A stretch of DNA of 64,000 bases from Notospermus geniculatus (GCA_002633025.1 NMRB01000020.1:150861-214860), one strand, 5' to 3'. Shown: positions 50,701-61,044, counted from the stretch's first letter. Notes: a model not told the origin generated them from the sequence alone. Translations and numbers: made by a program.

Positions 50701-53700
50701 AATCGAGGAACGAAAGGAAAACGTGAAGCAAACTTCTATGGAACAGGAGCCTAACATACACTGTACACATAACACTGTACCTGCAAATGTCGCTGTAGCA
50801 TAGATGCCACCCTGCCAATCCGGGGCTGTGAAAAATTGCCACTTCCTGTATTCCTTGTTCCTATACATCACAACAGATGATCCCTTTGGTGCAAAGCCAT
50901 ACTGGAAGAGGAAAGTGACAGGTGTTGAGTGTGACAAGGTCTCAACCTTGCAGTTACAGGCATAAACCATTTGTGACCCGGCACAGCAAAATGAGTCGGA
51001 ATGCGCACAGAAGAAGACCCAAAACATGTCCAAGGTGACACCAACGGTTTGTTGATTTCAGGATTGTCTGCCCATTGTGAAATTTGACTTTGTCGATTTC
51101 TGTACCCTAACTGGTGTCTGGTGTCATCTTCGGTCGTCTTCTGTGCGCATTCCGATTCATTTTGTTATACCGGGTCACATTTAAGATTTGTACTGCTATT
51201 GAAATGAACATCCGATCAGATCTCGATTGTCTTGAAATACCAAGACCTCTAGTCACTTCGCCTTCAGACTTGCTCCCTGAGTGAGCAGCGATGGAAGGCC
51301 GAGCAATTTTAACCCTTGATGGCTCAACATGAATCAGTGTTTCTGCCAGAGGGTACTAAGGGTACTATGCTAGTACCCTCAAAGGAACAGAAAAGGGCCA
51401 TTTTCTTTAATTTCATGGGTTTTTCCTGATTTTGAAGAAATTCGTTCCCTCAAAAATATTTCTGGCGGATACCCTGATGATCTCGCCAGAAGAATTTTTT
51501 GTCAGATGACCAAAAATGAATAGAACACCATCCCACCTTATGAGTGTCGGCAGATATACTTGTCACACCAGGGTTTCTAAAGTCAAAGGGTGGGAGAGGG
51601 AAGCCAGCCTTCTCCATGAATGGGACAACAAATCCACCAAGGCAGCAGTCAACATGGACGGGAATATTATACTTTCGACCAAGCTGAAAGATGACAGAAA
51701 TGATAACAGCATTTCGGGTCAAATGGCAATGATGTGGCAAAATATACATTAGTGACAGTGTGTTCTTTAAAGCAGTAAAATGATGCAGTTTGTCTAATCA
51801 GCAGCTGACATTATCAGTAACCCAATTACTAATCATGTGCTCACCTCAGCAATCTCTTCAATGGGGTCAATAACACCATGAGGGTATCCTGGTCCTGATC
51901 CAACAAGCTGAAACAAAATGACAACACACAAATATTCATTCATTCAATGTATGCTATGCACAGGTAACAGTGTCATTCAATCACTGAAAGGAATCGTAAG
52001 TGAGTCTTTACACCAATTCGCCTTCTCAGAGTCCAGGAGGAATTGAATCAGACTACGTGTATTTAAATGTAGACACACCATTACTAAGAAATCATTTGAT
52101 TTCATATGTTATACACAAAACCACACCCTCGACAACGATTAGTGGTCATTTTGGCCAACTTCTACTTACCATACAAGTGTTTTTGTTGATGGCCTTTTTC
52201 ATGGCTTTAACATCAACTCTGTAAGTCACTGGATCAAGAGGAATTTGAACTATCTTGATGCGGAAGTAAAATGCGGCTTTATCAAATGCTGCATGCCCGG
52301 TTTTGGGCACTAACATCTCCGGACACCTGATGCCCATGTCATATGCACGGTTTCTATTTGCTTTGCAGGCCAACATGATACTTTCTGTTCCTCCCGATGT
52401 AAGCTTGAATGAGACAGTTAAAACAATCATTCAAAACACCCTCTCAATATAATCTGATAATAGAACTTAAAAGCATGGATTTATGACTTGTTGGCTTGGA
52501 AAGTGAAGTAAGATAGCTGGCCAACAAAGAAGATTACATTTTCAGAAAATGTACAACTGTAAAATTTCTTGAAATTAATGAGGAATACACTGGGCGTGGG
52601 CCTGATCTAATCAATGACTCAAAGGTGTTCGACTCCATCATAATGAAAACCACATACAATCAGGGACCACATAAACAACTGGAAACTTACCGACCCACAA
52701 GAAGCAGAGTCACCATTAAACATGCTGCATGTCATTCTTATTATCTCTGCTTCCATTTTTCTAACATCAGGAAAAAGATCTGGATGGAGTGGATTCGAGT
52801 ATGCATACAAATTGAAAACCTGAAAAACAGCAGAGCTGGAGTGAGTTGTCCCACAACAAGAGTAGAGCTGGAATGAGTTGTCCCATAAAAACAGCAGAGC
52901 TGGAATGAGTTGTCCCACAACAAGAGTAGAGCTGGAATGAGTTGTCCCATAAAAACAGCAGAGCTGGAATGAGTTGTCCCACATTTGGAGGAGAAATAAA
53001 GCTCTGTAATACATCAATCTCAAAACAAAAGTAATTGGATCGAAACCTATACACTCATTCTAATCTCACCTGTGTAACTAGCCTGAGTAATGTTGGGTCA
53101 TTAGCTTTGTATACAGCACCAGACACTTGACCATTTTCTGGTTGGATGTCAACTGAAAAAAAAATCCATTACAAATGCATTTGCTGAAGCTAATCACAAT
53201 GATCAACTCATGGAGTCCTAGGGGTTACTTCTCCCTATTCATGAGCAGTACAGTTAGGGTGAGTTTATCTGAGGGCGCAAACAATGATGAAAAACACCAA
53301 ACACTGTTACAGTTACAGGAGACTTGGTGAATGGCCACATGTATTGATATTCCAGGAACATGCACTGACACAGAGAAACCAGACTTATTCTCAGGCATTC
53401 AGCAAAGGTCAAAGCCTTACCAAGAGTTTTGTACTGGTGGATCATTTTCAAAACTTGCTCCTGTGTAAAGGAAATGATATTAATTATTCAAACAAACTGC
53501 ATTAAAAAGTACCCTTTAGAGGGAGAATCTTTCTATAAAATTAAAGCCATAGAAATAAAAACTGCAAGAATTACCTCAGCCATTCCACTCCTTGGTAATT
53601 CCCTGACATATGAGAGACCTTTTGCACTTTTTTCAAACTGTTCTGTAACTCCAAATGTTGCTTTATCCATTTCATCAGCTATTCTTTCCTTGATAATAGG

Positions 53701-56700
53701 TAACCCTCGGACAAAACGGAAGAATGATTTTTTGAATCTCTTGAATATGCCTGCAAATAAGCAAAGGATTAATATATGCCCACACTTTCAAAATTTACAG
53801 CATAATGAAAACCTTTGTCACAGGTTGACAGGATTATTCAAGGCCTAGGTCAATGTCACAACTTTTCCAGTAATTCGCTAGGATACTTGAAGAAATATCA
53901 GGGGAAGAATTCACCCACATATTTTCTTGTTTCCACCACCATGCTACCCAATCAAATTAAATAACATTCCGACTTATACATTGTTTTCCAAAATTCTTTG
54001 GTTAAAAAAGGCACATATGACTTACTTTCTTCTTGAAATATGAAATCCCTGAGCCACACTAGGATGAGGGTGATGCCCAGTGTGTAACAGATGACTTGCC
54101 ATGCCTCCAACTGCGCACATTGTCCATTTATGTACAGTCTGACATGCTCAAAATATGGTACCAAAGGATCCTAGGAAAAATACAGAGCAGGGCATTTAAT
54201 TTGTTGGCCTTTTATTACATCATGGCTAGTATTACATCATGCCTAGTCCTAACTGGGGAGTGAAACAGTATTCAAATCATGAAAATAGGCCTAGGCCTAG
54301 GGCCGGCTAGCTACATGTTAGTGTTGTTTTTTGCTGCTGTGGTGTGATGAATGGGTAGGTCCCAAAGCTACCAACTAAATTTCTTTCTAGGCAACGTGCT
54401 GGTCTTTCTATTTTTTTAACAGTAGCCACACACACACACCACACTTCACTGCTGCACTATAGATCCATGCATTAAATTGGGACCAACGTTTACGAGAATT
54501 TGACCACGCATGCCCTTTTTAACTTATCACTATCGCCAGATCCCTACTCACTCCCACCAATTAAACATAGGCCTACCAGTGGATAGCTTAGAACCTTGGG
54601 GTCATGATGGTAATAAAAATTTGGGAATCTATAACTGCTCAACGGAACGCTCGCGTTGGAAATCTAAAAGTTTGACTTGAAAAGTTTACGAAACCTACGT
54701 GGTCGTGGGACGTGAATGACGTCGTCGATGTACAGGAGGAGAAAACATGGGCGCTGGCCTCGCCAACACTGATGTGACGCTGTGAGCCTTGTGCGTTTGG
54801 CCTGAGACGTTGTTCCCAATCAACTGCAACGATCTATATCAGTTCGGCAAAAGTGATTATAATACAACGTTGCACTATATAACAACTGTTGTCGAATTTG
54901 ACAACTTTAATTTGACAAAAATGGACTAAAGGGGATGAGCACCTAAGAGACTAACCTGCACAAAGTGTGTATCTCAGAGACGGTGACTTCGATAAGCTTC
55001 AAATTCGCACATATTATATCTCATGTGAAGTGATTGATAACATCATGAAGAAAAATTATTTTTGTCAACTGTTACCCAATAATTTGAAACAATGGTTTTT
55101 TTAGATGGCTAGAAATGGTGGAAAAAATAGGATTTATTGTCTCTGTTTTCACAGTGGCTTGAAGAACGCTTCAAAGAAAAATCCCCAATGCTTAGTTTTG
55201 ATTTATTGATCTCGGATTGACAGGAAATGAAGCAAGAAGATTCTGTGATTTCTGGGTAACTCATGCTCTGGAAGAGCCCAAACAACTCTTCACAACAGGC
55301 TTCCAAGTTGATTACCCAATGTGGTAAGCCACAGGCAGTTTAGCACAACAATAATCCTCTATTTACCATGGTCAATGGAGAGTACTCCTGTCCTAGGTCA
55401 AACCGCCCAATATTGTTCCATTGATTCCCCTATGATTCATGAATTATCACCAGTTCTTGTAGAGTCCATAGATATTACATAATGAAAGAAGGGGAGTCAT
55501 AACAAAAATAGGATACTTTTTCCAGTCACTAGCCACCACACCATTCACGTGGCCTCAGCTCATGTCAAAGACCAACCATTGATTCCCCATTACATAATTC
55601 TCAAGTGCCATGGGGTTACGCCTACATGAATCTGTCTGAGCCCTTTCACATTACAAGGCCTAATACAAGCCAAGCATAACACAGACAGAAATAGATTTGT
55701 TTTGGCTCTTCCAGAGCATAATTCCACCCACAGATCACAGAATCTTCTTGCTTCATTTCCTATCAATCTGGGATCAATAAATCAAAACTAAGCATTGGGA
55801 CTTTTTCTTTGAAGTGGTCTTCAAGCTACTGTGAAAACAGAGACAATAAATCCTATTTTTTCCACCATTTCTAGCCATCTAAAAAAACCATTGTTTCAAA
55901 TTAATGGGTAACAGTTGACCAAAATAATTTTTCTTGTTGCTGTTATCAATAACTTCACATGAGATATAATATGCGCGAATTCGAAGCTAATCGAAGTCAC
56001 CGTCTCTGAGATACACACTTTGTGCAGGTTAGTTTCTTAGGTGCTCATCCCCTTTACAATGGATTAACCTGAAAAACGCAAAATATACGAAGCTTTTTCA
56101 AAACACAAGGAAGATGAAAAAAGGAATGGGCCTAACTTAGGACTTAGCCTAGGTTGACCTACTTTTTCCCAAAGTGTAATCCAAAATAAGCAATAAAATA
56201 GAAAAAAAGGAAAAAACTATCCAAAGTTCCATCATAATGCATTACGAACGTTGTTATATTGTACAACGTTCGGCAACAAAATAAAAACGCTAGGGCAGAA
56301 ATAAAATTTTCTTGGATGAATCTCTTAGGAATTAGGTGCTGCCACCTATGAACTGGAAGTGGAATCCCCGATATCAACATCCGGGCCCCGATTGCGAACG
56401 GAAGTTTGAGATTGCGGTTTACTGTTACATCAGAGTTGTCAAATACAACAACGTTGTCGAATGTGACAACGCAAGGTTGTTACATAGTGCAACGTTGTAT
56501 TATAATCACTTTTGCCGAACTGATATAGACTAGGCCTAGGCCTAGTTAGGCCTAGTTGACTTAGGCCCTAGGCCTACTCTATGGTATTTGGTGTTGTCAA
56601 CACAAACACTAAGTTAGTTGTTTACACTTGCGACACACAGGTCCAGTCACTGGAAAGGAGTGTGGAGTCTGTGCACGCGCACACATCATCCATGGCGGCA

Positions 56701-56957
56701 TGAGATGAGTGAGCCATGATGATATGAATGATGATGATCAGCTGATCTGTCTGATTCAGTGATTGATCCCAATTCAATCTGCCGATATCTGCGCGATAGG
56801 TCTATTTCAAGCGTGCATTTAAATGTCCACATGTTTAGACGGGTTCTATCATTGATTTAAACACACAGAACCATTCACCAAGCACTGACTTCTTTGGTTA
56901 CTTGTTGTTATTTTTCCAAAAACATACCAAAATTCTTCTGCTGATGCTCTCCGCCAT
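38717..56957 (-). CDS. SGPL1: Sphingosine-1-phosphate lyase, complete, 14 coding exons
   Basis: This PLP-dependent ER-membrane enzyme cleaves sphingosine 1-phosphate to phosphoethanolamine and a fatty aldehyde, the exit step of sphingolipid breakdown. Exons, 5' to 3' on the minus strand: 56928-56957, 54026-54170, 53575-53750, 53421-53460, 53070-53152, 52691-52819, 52170-52403, 51845-51907, 51537-51683, 50781-50901, 50284-50401, 39305-39451, 39054-39174, 38717-38842. All have GT-AG borders and join in frame to 1680 bp, 559 residues (human 568). Visible landmarks are one transmembrane helix (about 34-50), SNPLHPD (about 166-172), TSGGTES (203-209), GHAAF with the PLP-stacking His at 238, HVDCCLGG, and SADTHK ending exon 9, whose Lys349 should form the Schiff base. 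The C-terminus retains AIYGMAQ and DRNMVAEL as in human SGPL1. The start ATG has an AAAATGG context. A second set of exons 4-11 lies inside the intron between exons 11 and 12. Confidence 0.95.
40918..41452. mobile_element. pogo/Tigger-like MITE (535 bp), TA target, in SGPL1 intron
   Basis: CAGTCGAACCACGTTTCAAC at the left and the complement of CAGTCGAACCTCGTTACAAC at the right, flanked by TA. CAGTCGAACCTCG termini are characteristic of pogo/Tigger MITEs. Internal ACAACGAAC motifs repeat. No coding capacity. Confidence 0.8.
44278..47421 (-). other. SGPL1: Second copy of SGPL1 exons 4-11 plus 3' part of exon 3
   Basis: Exon copies lie at 47350-47421 (only 72 of the 176 bp of exon 3), 47210-47249, 46860-46942, 46565-46693, 46037-46270, 45716-45778, 45403-45549, 44775-44895 and 44278-44395. 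All splice sites inside the cassette are intact and every complete exon has the same length as its partner at 50.3-53.5 kb. I see about ten coding differences from that partner; all but one are silent (Gln versus His in exon 4). Exons 1-2 and the start of exon 3 are missing. The cassette begins in phase 0 after exon 3 and ends with two extra bases, so including both cassettes in one mRNA would shift the frame, while either one alone is in frame. It is either an alternative allele placed in tandem by the assembler or a true intragenic duplication. Confidence 0.9.
46695..46796. repeat. About 33-bp minisatellite, shorter copy
   Basis: Three units of the same minisatellite as at 52.8-53.0 kb, in the matching intron of the first SGPL1 cassette. 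Confidence 0.9.
47422..47524. repeat. Hairpin-forming filler at the segment 3 junction
   Basis: 103 bp sit exactly between the two copies of segment 3. Its ends are near-perfect inverted repeats (TTAGATTTGCAGTAGACAAC near the start, the complement near the end with one extra base) and its body repeats the heptamer TCTACTG. It is absent at both outer borders. Confidence 0.7.
47639..47835. mobile_element. hAT-like MITE (197 bp) in SGPL1 intron
   Basis: CAGACCTGCCTACCC opens it and GGGTAGGCAGGTATG closes it. GAAGTT flanks both ends, and the first copy shows the empty site AGAGAAGTTTGGCAG at about 42212. A six-base rather than eight-base duplication leaves the superfamily open. Confidence 0.7.
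48313..48684 (+). mobile_element. SINE/retroposon-like insert ending GGTGAGCTAAAAA
   Basis: Present only in the second copy of segment 3. The 3' part (ACGGACGACAGATGACAACG, then GACGACGATGACGGATGC and AGCTCACCAGGTGAGCTAAA) resembles the tail of a retroposon type common in marine invertebrates, from memory. No target duplication could be fixed. Confidence 0.6.
52821..52985. repeat. About 33-bp minisatellite in SGPL1 intron 5
   Basis: Five units containing GAGCTGGAATGAGTTGTCCC, alternating between two spacer types (ACAACAAGAGTA and ATAAAAACAGCA). The paired copy at 46695-46796 has three units. Confidence 0.9.
54833..56528. repeat. Large inverted repeat in SGPL1 intron 1
   Basis: The left arm (54833-55284) is mirrored by the right arm (55697-56528) around a 412-bp spacer. 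Shared blocks include CAGTTCGGCAAAAGTGATTA and GGGGATGAGCACCTAAGA and their complements. The right arm holds about 380 bp absent from the left arm (near 56060-56440), or the left arm lost it. CAACGTTGT motifs repeat. Probably a large foldback transposon; no transposase frame is visible. Confidence 0.82.
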
Positions 56958-57542
56958 TTTGACTCTTATGAAAGGTCACATGACTTGATGAATTTTTCTA
57001 CATGCCATCTGTCGTGGGGGAACTGAACTAAACTATTTTTAGCCCGGTCCTAATCTGCATACGCCCGCGATGACGTCAGCCGCGCCAATTTGATACACGT
57101 GCTCATGTTTACTTCATGCTTCATACGTGAGTGAGTAGGCCTAGCCTCTATTACAAGAAGGTCTCATTCCTCTAAACCGCTATTTCTGAGGGAATTTTAT
57201 TACTTGTCATTCCAATAGATAGCCTAGGCCTGGGCCCAGGCCTACCACTGGACCAATCCATGAAGTCCGATCGATGCTGCTGAGGCGCGAGGCCTGGGCA
57301 GGCAGGGCCTAAGCTGCTAATAAAAGAGCAGGCCTCAGGATGCTATGCTAGCTGATCTGCTGCTGTGGCTTCCATCCACCGAGTAGCAAAACGGTTGTAT
57401 TGTATAGGCCTAGGCCTTTTTTGTTATGTGGATATCAAATCAATGCCTATTTTTCTATTTTTTGCAGACCGGATGAGACATTGTCTCCATGAACAGATGA
57501 AAAGTTCTTGCTGCTGAGACAGGACATCAATCAGTCCATGCT
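56958..57542. promoter_or_regulatory. Putative bidirectional promoter between SGPL1 and NTHL1
   Basis: The two start codons face away from each other across 585 bp. The interval holds GTCACATGAC (56975-56984, an M-box/CLEAR-like E-box), a perfect CRE TGACGTCA (57071-57078), CCAAT (57085-57089) and the E-box CACGTG (57096-57101), within a CG-containing stretch near 57060-57085. A 3' splice acceptor at about 57461-57470 (pyrimidine-rich, ending TTTTTTGCAG) suggests an NTHL1 5' leader intron, which would place its transcription start upstream of 57300. Motif presence is seen; use as a shared promoter is inferred. Confidence 0.5.
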
Positions 57543-57549
57543 ATGCTAG
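57538..57549 (+). promoter_or_regulatory. Minimal upstream ORF overlapping the NTHL1 start
   Basis: An ATG at 57538 opens a three-codon reading frame (ATG CTA TGC TAG) that overlaps the proposed NTHL1 ATG at 57543 in another frame. It could favour reinitiation or the downstream in-frame ATG at 57609. This is a weak sequence-only inference. Confidence 0.25.
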
Positions 57550-59248
57550 TTAGTATTTTGTCCAAATTGACTCCAAGTGTTAACAAAATCGCAGAAGTAA
57601 GACTGATCATGAGTACGTCACTCTATTTCCGCAATGCTGCCTCGACTACGGGATCTGATTACTCAGTACCTTTGACGCGGAGTCGAAAGAATCGTGAAAA
57701 AGCTGCAGCCAAACATCCAAGTATGACGTACAATGCTGGAGATGATAATAGAACAGCTTGCCTCAGTGCAAATGACATTGGACAACCCGATTCCCCAGTA
57801 AAAAGACTTTCTTCCAAAATTAAGGCTGCAGTTGAAGTTCAGAGCAAGAGGGAGGCCAGTGGGACAAACAGTCGGGAAATTAAGACAAAGGGTCAAAAGC
57901 GTGCCCATATCTCTGTAGCATATGAATCACCTGATGAGAAAGAAATGGAGGGAAAAGTGAAGAAATGTAGTGATGAAACCGTGCCAGAAGAGCCCGAGGA
58001 AACGGTTTGGGTGCCCCCAGGCTGGAAACTGCAGTATGAGAATATCCTTGAGATGAGGAAACACCGTGATGCGCCAGTTGACACCATGGGCTGTGAAAGA
58101 ATTGCTGACGTAAAGGAAAGCCCAAAGGTACGGCAGAAATGTTGGTGGATTCATTCGTTTAATGAAGAATGCTTGATGAGCGAGAATTTCAGATTAAGCA
58201 TTCACTTCTACTTTCAGGTTTTTCGCTATCAAACATTGTTGTCCTTGATGCTGTCCAGTCAGACCAAAGATGAGATAACTTCAGCAGCAATGAATAGGCT
58301 TCAAGCCCATGGATGCAATATAGACTCCATATTGAACACATCTGACAAAGTCCTTGGAAGAATGATCATACCTGTTGGATTCTGGAAGGTAACAAAAAGA
58401 AAATGCTAATTTAATTCGTAAAATCCTTTTTAGTTCTCTTGTAAGAGTCCAAAAGCCATTTCTGCGCATTCACAAATGCAAGAAGGAAAACCAGAGGACA
58501 GCGGCTGGTTATATACTGCTAGCTTGAGCAAGTTAATCCTGGAAACGTACTTCTCTTATCTATTGCAGAGAAAGGTTGAATACATCAAGAAAACATCTTT
58601 GATTTTGAAACAGAAGTATGACTATGATATACCAGATAACATCAAAGAACTGTGTCAGCTCCCTGGTAGGTTCACAAGTCTCAGAATTCTTGGGCAACTC
58701 CCCACAATCCTTGCAAGGCATCAGTAACAAACAGTGCATATATGTTACGCTTAACACAACCACAACTGGCACACACCAGGCTCTTCAGGTAAATCATATT
58801 ATCAGATGCTCTGTTTCAGGAGTTGGGCCCAAGATGGCACACCTTACCATGACTTGTGCGTGGGACAAGTGTGTTGGTATTGGTGTCGACGTCCATGTTC
58901 ACAGAATATCTAATCGTCTTGGATGGGTGAAGAAACCAACTTCAGAACCAGAGGATACCAGGAAGGCCTTGGAGAGTTGGCTGCCAAGGTAAGATGACAG
59001 GAAGTACAACCCCCTCCCACAAGCATCCTGTCCAAGAATTACAATTCAAAGAAAGACGCTAATATTGAATGAAGTCATTTTCTTTGTCCTATAATTTCAG
59101 AGAATACTGGAAGGAGGTTAACTACATCTTTGTTGGGTTTGGCCAGCAAACTTGTAAACTCAACCCGTTGTGTGAAACATGCCTTAACAAAGATATCTGT
59201 CCATTCGGAAAGGCACAGATGAGGAAGAAAAGAAAATCAGTTAAGTAA
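57543..59248 (+). CDS. NTHL1: Endonuclease III-like DNA glycosylase/AP lyase, complete, 5 exons
   Basis: This bifunctional base-excision-repair enzyme removes oxidised pyrimidines in nucleus and mitochondria. Exons 57543-58127, 58218-58388, 58569-58665, 58820-58988 and 59101-59248 join to 389 codons plus stop, longer than human NTHL1 (about 300-312) because of a long, basic, probably disordered N-terminus. The core matches the family: [12 protein letters not shown] in exon 2, the helix-hairpin-helix [10 protein letters not shown] with catalytic Lys289, catalytic Asp308 in VDVHVHR (VDTHVHR in human), VGFGQQTC and a four-cysteine iron-sulfur cluster at Cys359, 365, 368 and 374. First cysteine spacing is five residues instead of the usual six. 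The first intron is 90 bp with no in-frame stop. The next in-frame ATG is at 57609; targeting cannot settle the start. A KKRK tail resembles a nuclear signal. Confidence 0.93.
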
Positions 59249-59367
59249 CTGGGATGTGAATTCTGAACAAGGGAGCAAATGAAATCTCTTGGATATGTAC
59301 CGTTAATATTGTGCTGCTCCGGATTCTCCCAGGTAGCGAAAGTTACCGGTATTCCTAGGTATTCAAC

Positions 59368-59373
59368 AATAAA
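59368..59373 (+). terminator. Polyadenylation signal AATAAA for NTHL1
   Basis: First AATAAA after the NTHL1 stop codon, about 120 bp downstream on the same strand. It is the most likely 3' end signal by position alone. Confidence 0.5.
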
Positions 59374-59904
59374 TGTACTGAAATATTCATTGTGGAGCTC
59401 ATGAATGCTTGAGACATAAACTGAAATCTAAAGTGCAGATGCATGTGCCATAAATCCCAGCAATATATTATCAGAGAGCTGTAGACATTAAAAATGTTTT
59501 TGACAGAAAAGTATTGTTTCCTCTTGCAATATTTACTGTTTCATGTAGAATAGAATTGGCTCGAAGGAGTGTGGACCGCAACCAGTACTTTTAGCATTCG
59601 ACCAGATCAGCGCGATCTGGACCATGCTGTCAGGTTGAAAAAGGATTCTGTTTACTGGTCATCAATGAAGTCCTTGACTTGGTAACCATGATAACTAAAC
59701 TAACAGATCAAATGGATGAAAAGAATTAGCATTTATTGTCTACTTAACATTATTAAATACCAACATTCCGTGGGCCACAAAATATCGACATAAGCAAAGG
59801 CAAGATATCTTGACTGTAACAAGGTGCTGCCATCTGTCTACCATTACCTCATCATACTTTGGCGTGAATGGTGAACATAGATGAATGACCAGCACTGACA
59901 GTAC

Positions 59905-60219
59905 TATAGTACGTTTGAGTCATCTGGAGCTCGATGGGCGGACCTTCGGTTGTCAGGCAGACCTTGGTATTGTTGGTGAAGTCTGGCTATTGACATGCGT
60001 TTTATTGACAGGATACTTCCAGCCAATCCCACGCCAGTGCCTGTGTTCAATTTCGAATCGCGGTCTAGTTGTATGTTCAATTTCAAACCAAGGTTCAGCT
60101 GGTTAGAAAACAATGTGCGTTGAACCGTTTAGAGTAAACCCTAAGTTCATTGTGGTCTAGTTACTAAGGGTTTGATTGACATACGCCCGTCGAGCTCCAG
60201 ATGACTTAAACGTACTATA
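59905..60219. mobile_element. MITE-like element, TIR TATAGTACGTTT, downstream of NTHL1
   Basis: TATAGTACGTTTGAGTCATC at the left and the complement of TATAGTACGTTTAAGTCATC at the right; the stems continue through TGGAGCTCGA. Contains a direct repeat ATGTTCAATTTC. Apparent proteins here are repeat artefacts. Confidence 0.78.
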
Positions 60220-60638
60220 CACTGCACTGTTAGAAGAGGTTTTGAGAGTGAAATGCATACGAAGTCGCATCAATATGTGACCATGTCTGTGAAAACCCGG
60301 CCAGTCACTGGGGACTAACATAGGCTTGATCATACCTGCCCTTTGTTGCGCAATCGGTAAGGCATTTTTTGCGACTAACAGACCATCGTTTTTTATTGTG
60401 ATAAGACTCCTTACATAACCTATTAACCCTGTGGTGTTCAGCGACTTTTGGAGGGTGTTCCCAGACTGGGTCACATATTCTCCGCAGTGGTGCCTGTACA
60501 TGTAAGTACGGCAGCACCTTCGAATGGCCAACAAAATTTGTGTTGTTATGGTGAATATTGCAGTTCAGTTGGACAAACACTATATCTGCAACATAATTAA
60601 CAAAGGATCTCTTTCAAGCCAACACCCCACACATTAGG

Positions 60639-60754
60639 GAGTTTAAGAGATCACACGCTAATGATAACATTTACGTTAACGATATTTTTTGTACTTGAAA
60701 TACATGCAAGAAAATAGCGATAACGTAAATGTTATTGTGTGATCTCATATACTC
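60639..60754. mobile_element. Short hairpin MITE
   Basis: GAGTTTAAGAGATCACAC pairs with GTGTGATCTCATATACTC, and ATAACATTTACGTTA pairs with TAACGTAAATGTTAT inside. 116 bp, no coding capacity. Confidence 0.75.
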
Positions 60755-60884
60755 TGCGTTATCACGGGTCCGTGCTATAACATCCATATAAATTTTGTAC
60801 ATGATCGATTTACTGTTTTACTAATTATTTTCCCCAACATGAAGCTCGCAGATGATACATGTGGTGCATTGGCTTGCCCTCCGA

Positions 60885-60969
60885 CCTAACATCTGGTGCA
60901 CTGGGTTTTGCTCTCCAATTTAACATCAAACATCTGGTGCACTGGGTTTTGCTCTCCAATTTAACATCA
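60885..60969. repeat. Direct repeat of about 40 bp, two copies
   Basis: CATCTGGTGCACTGGGTTTT and the following bases up to AACATCAA occur twice back to back, just downstream of the AIMP2 polyadenylation signal. Confidence 0.85.
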
Positions 60970-60971
60970 AT

Positions 60972-60977
60972 TTTATT
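60972..60977 (-). terminator. Polyadenylation signal AATAAA for AIMP2
   Basis: AATAAA on the minus strand 67 bp past the AIMP2 stop codon, a normal distance for a short 3' UTR. No transcript evidence is available. Confidence 0.5.
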
Positions 60978-61044
60978 AGTCAAGGAGTGGGACACTATAC
61001 CTCATTCTTGAATCCACACTTCAAAATATATATTTGGCTCATTT

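Larger units (their letters stand above)
47525..53646. repeat. Tandem segment 3, second copy (with SGPL1 exons used in the full gene)
   Basis: About 6.1 kb. The excess over the first copy comes from a TIR element at 47639-47835, a retroposon-like insert at about 48313-48684, about 127 bp at 51278-51404 and two more minisatellite units near 52.85 kb. It starts at the same base as the first copy, and exon 3 is complete only here. Confidence 0.93.

Noticed and set aside
58128-58217. Coding continuation between NTHL1 exons 1 and 2
   Set aside because: The 30 residues interrupt a conserved junction and are bounded by GT and TTTCAG, so treated as an intron.
60157-60580. Overlapping minus-strand frames of 91-125 codons
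   Set aside because: Partly inside the inverted-repeat element 59905-60219 and without splice context or similarity.
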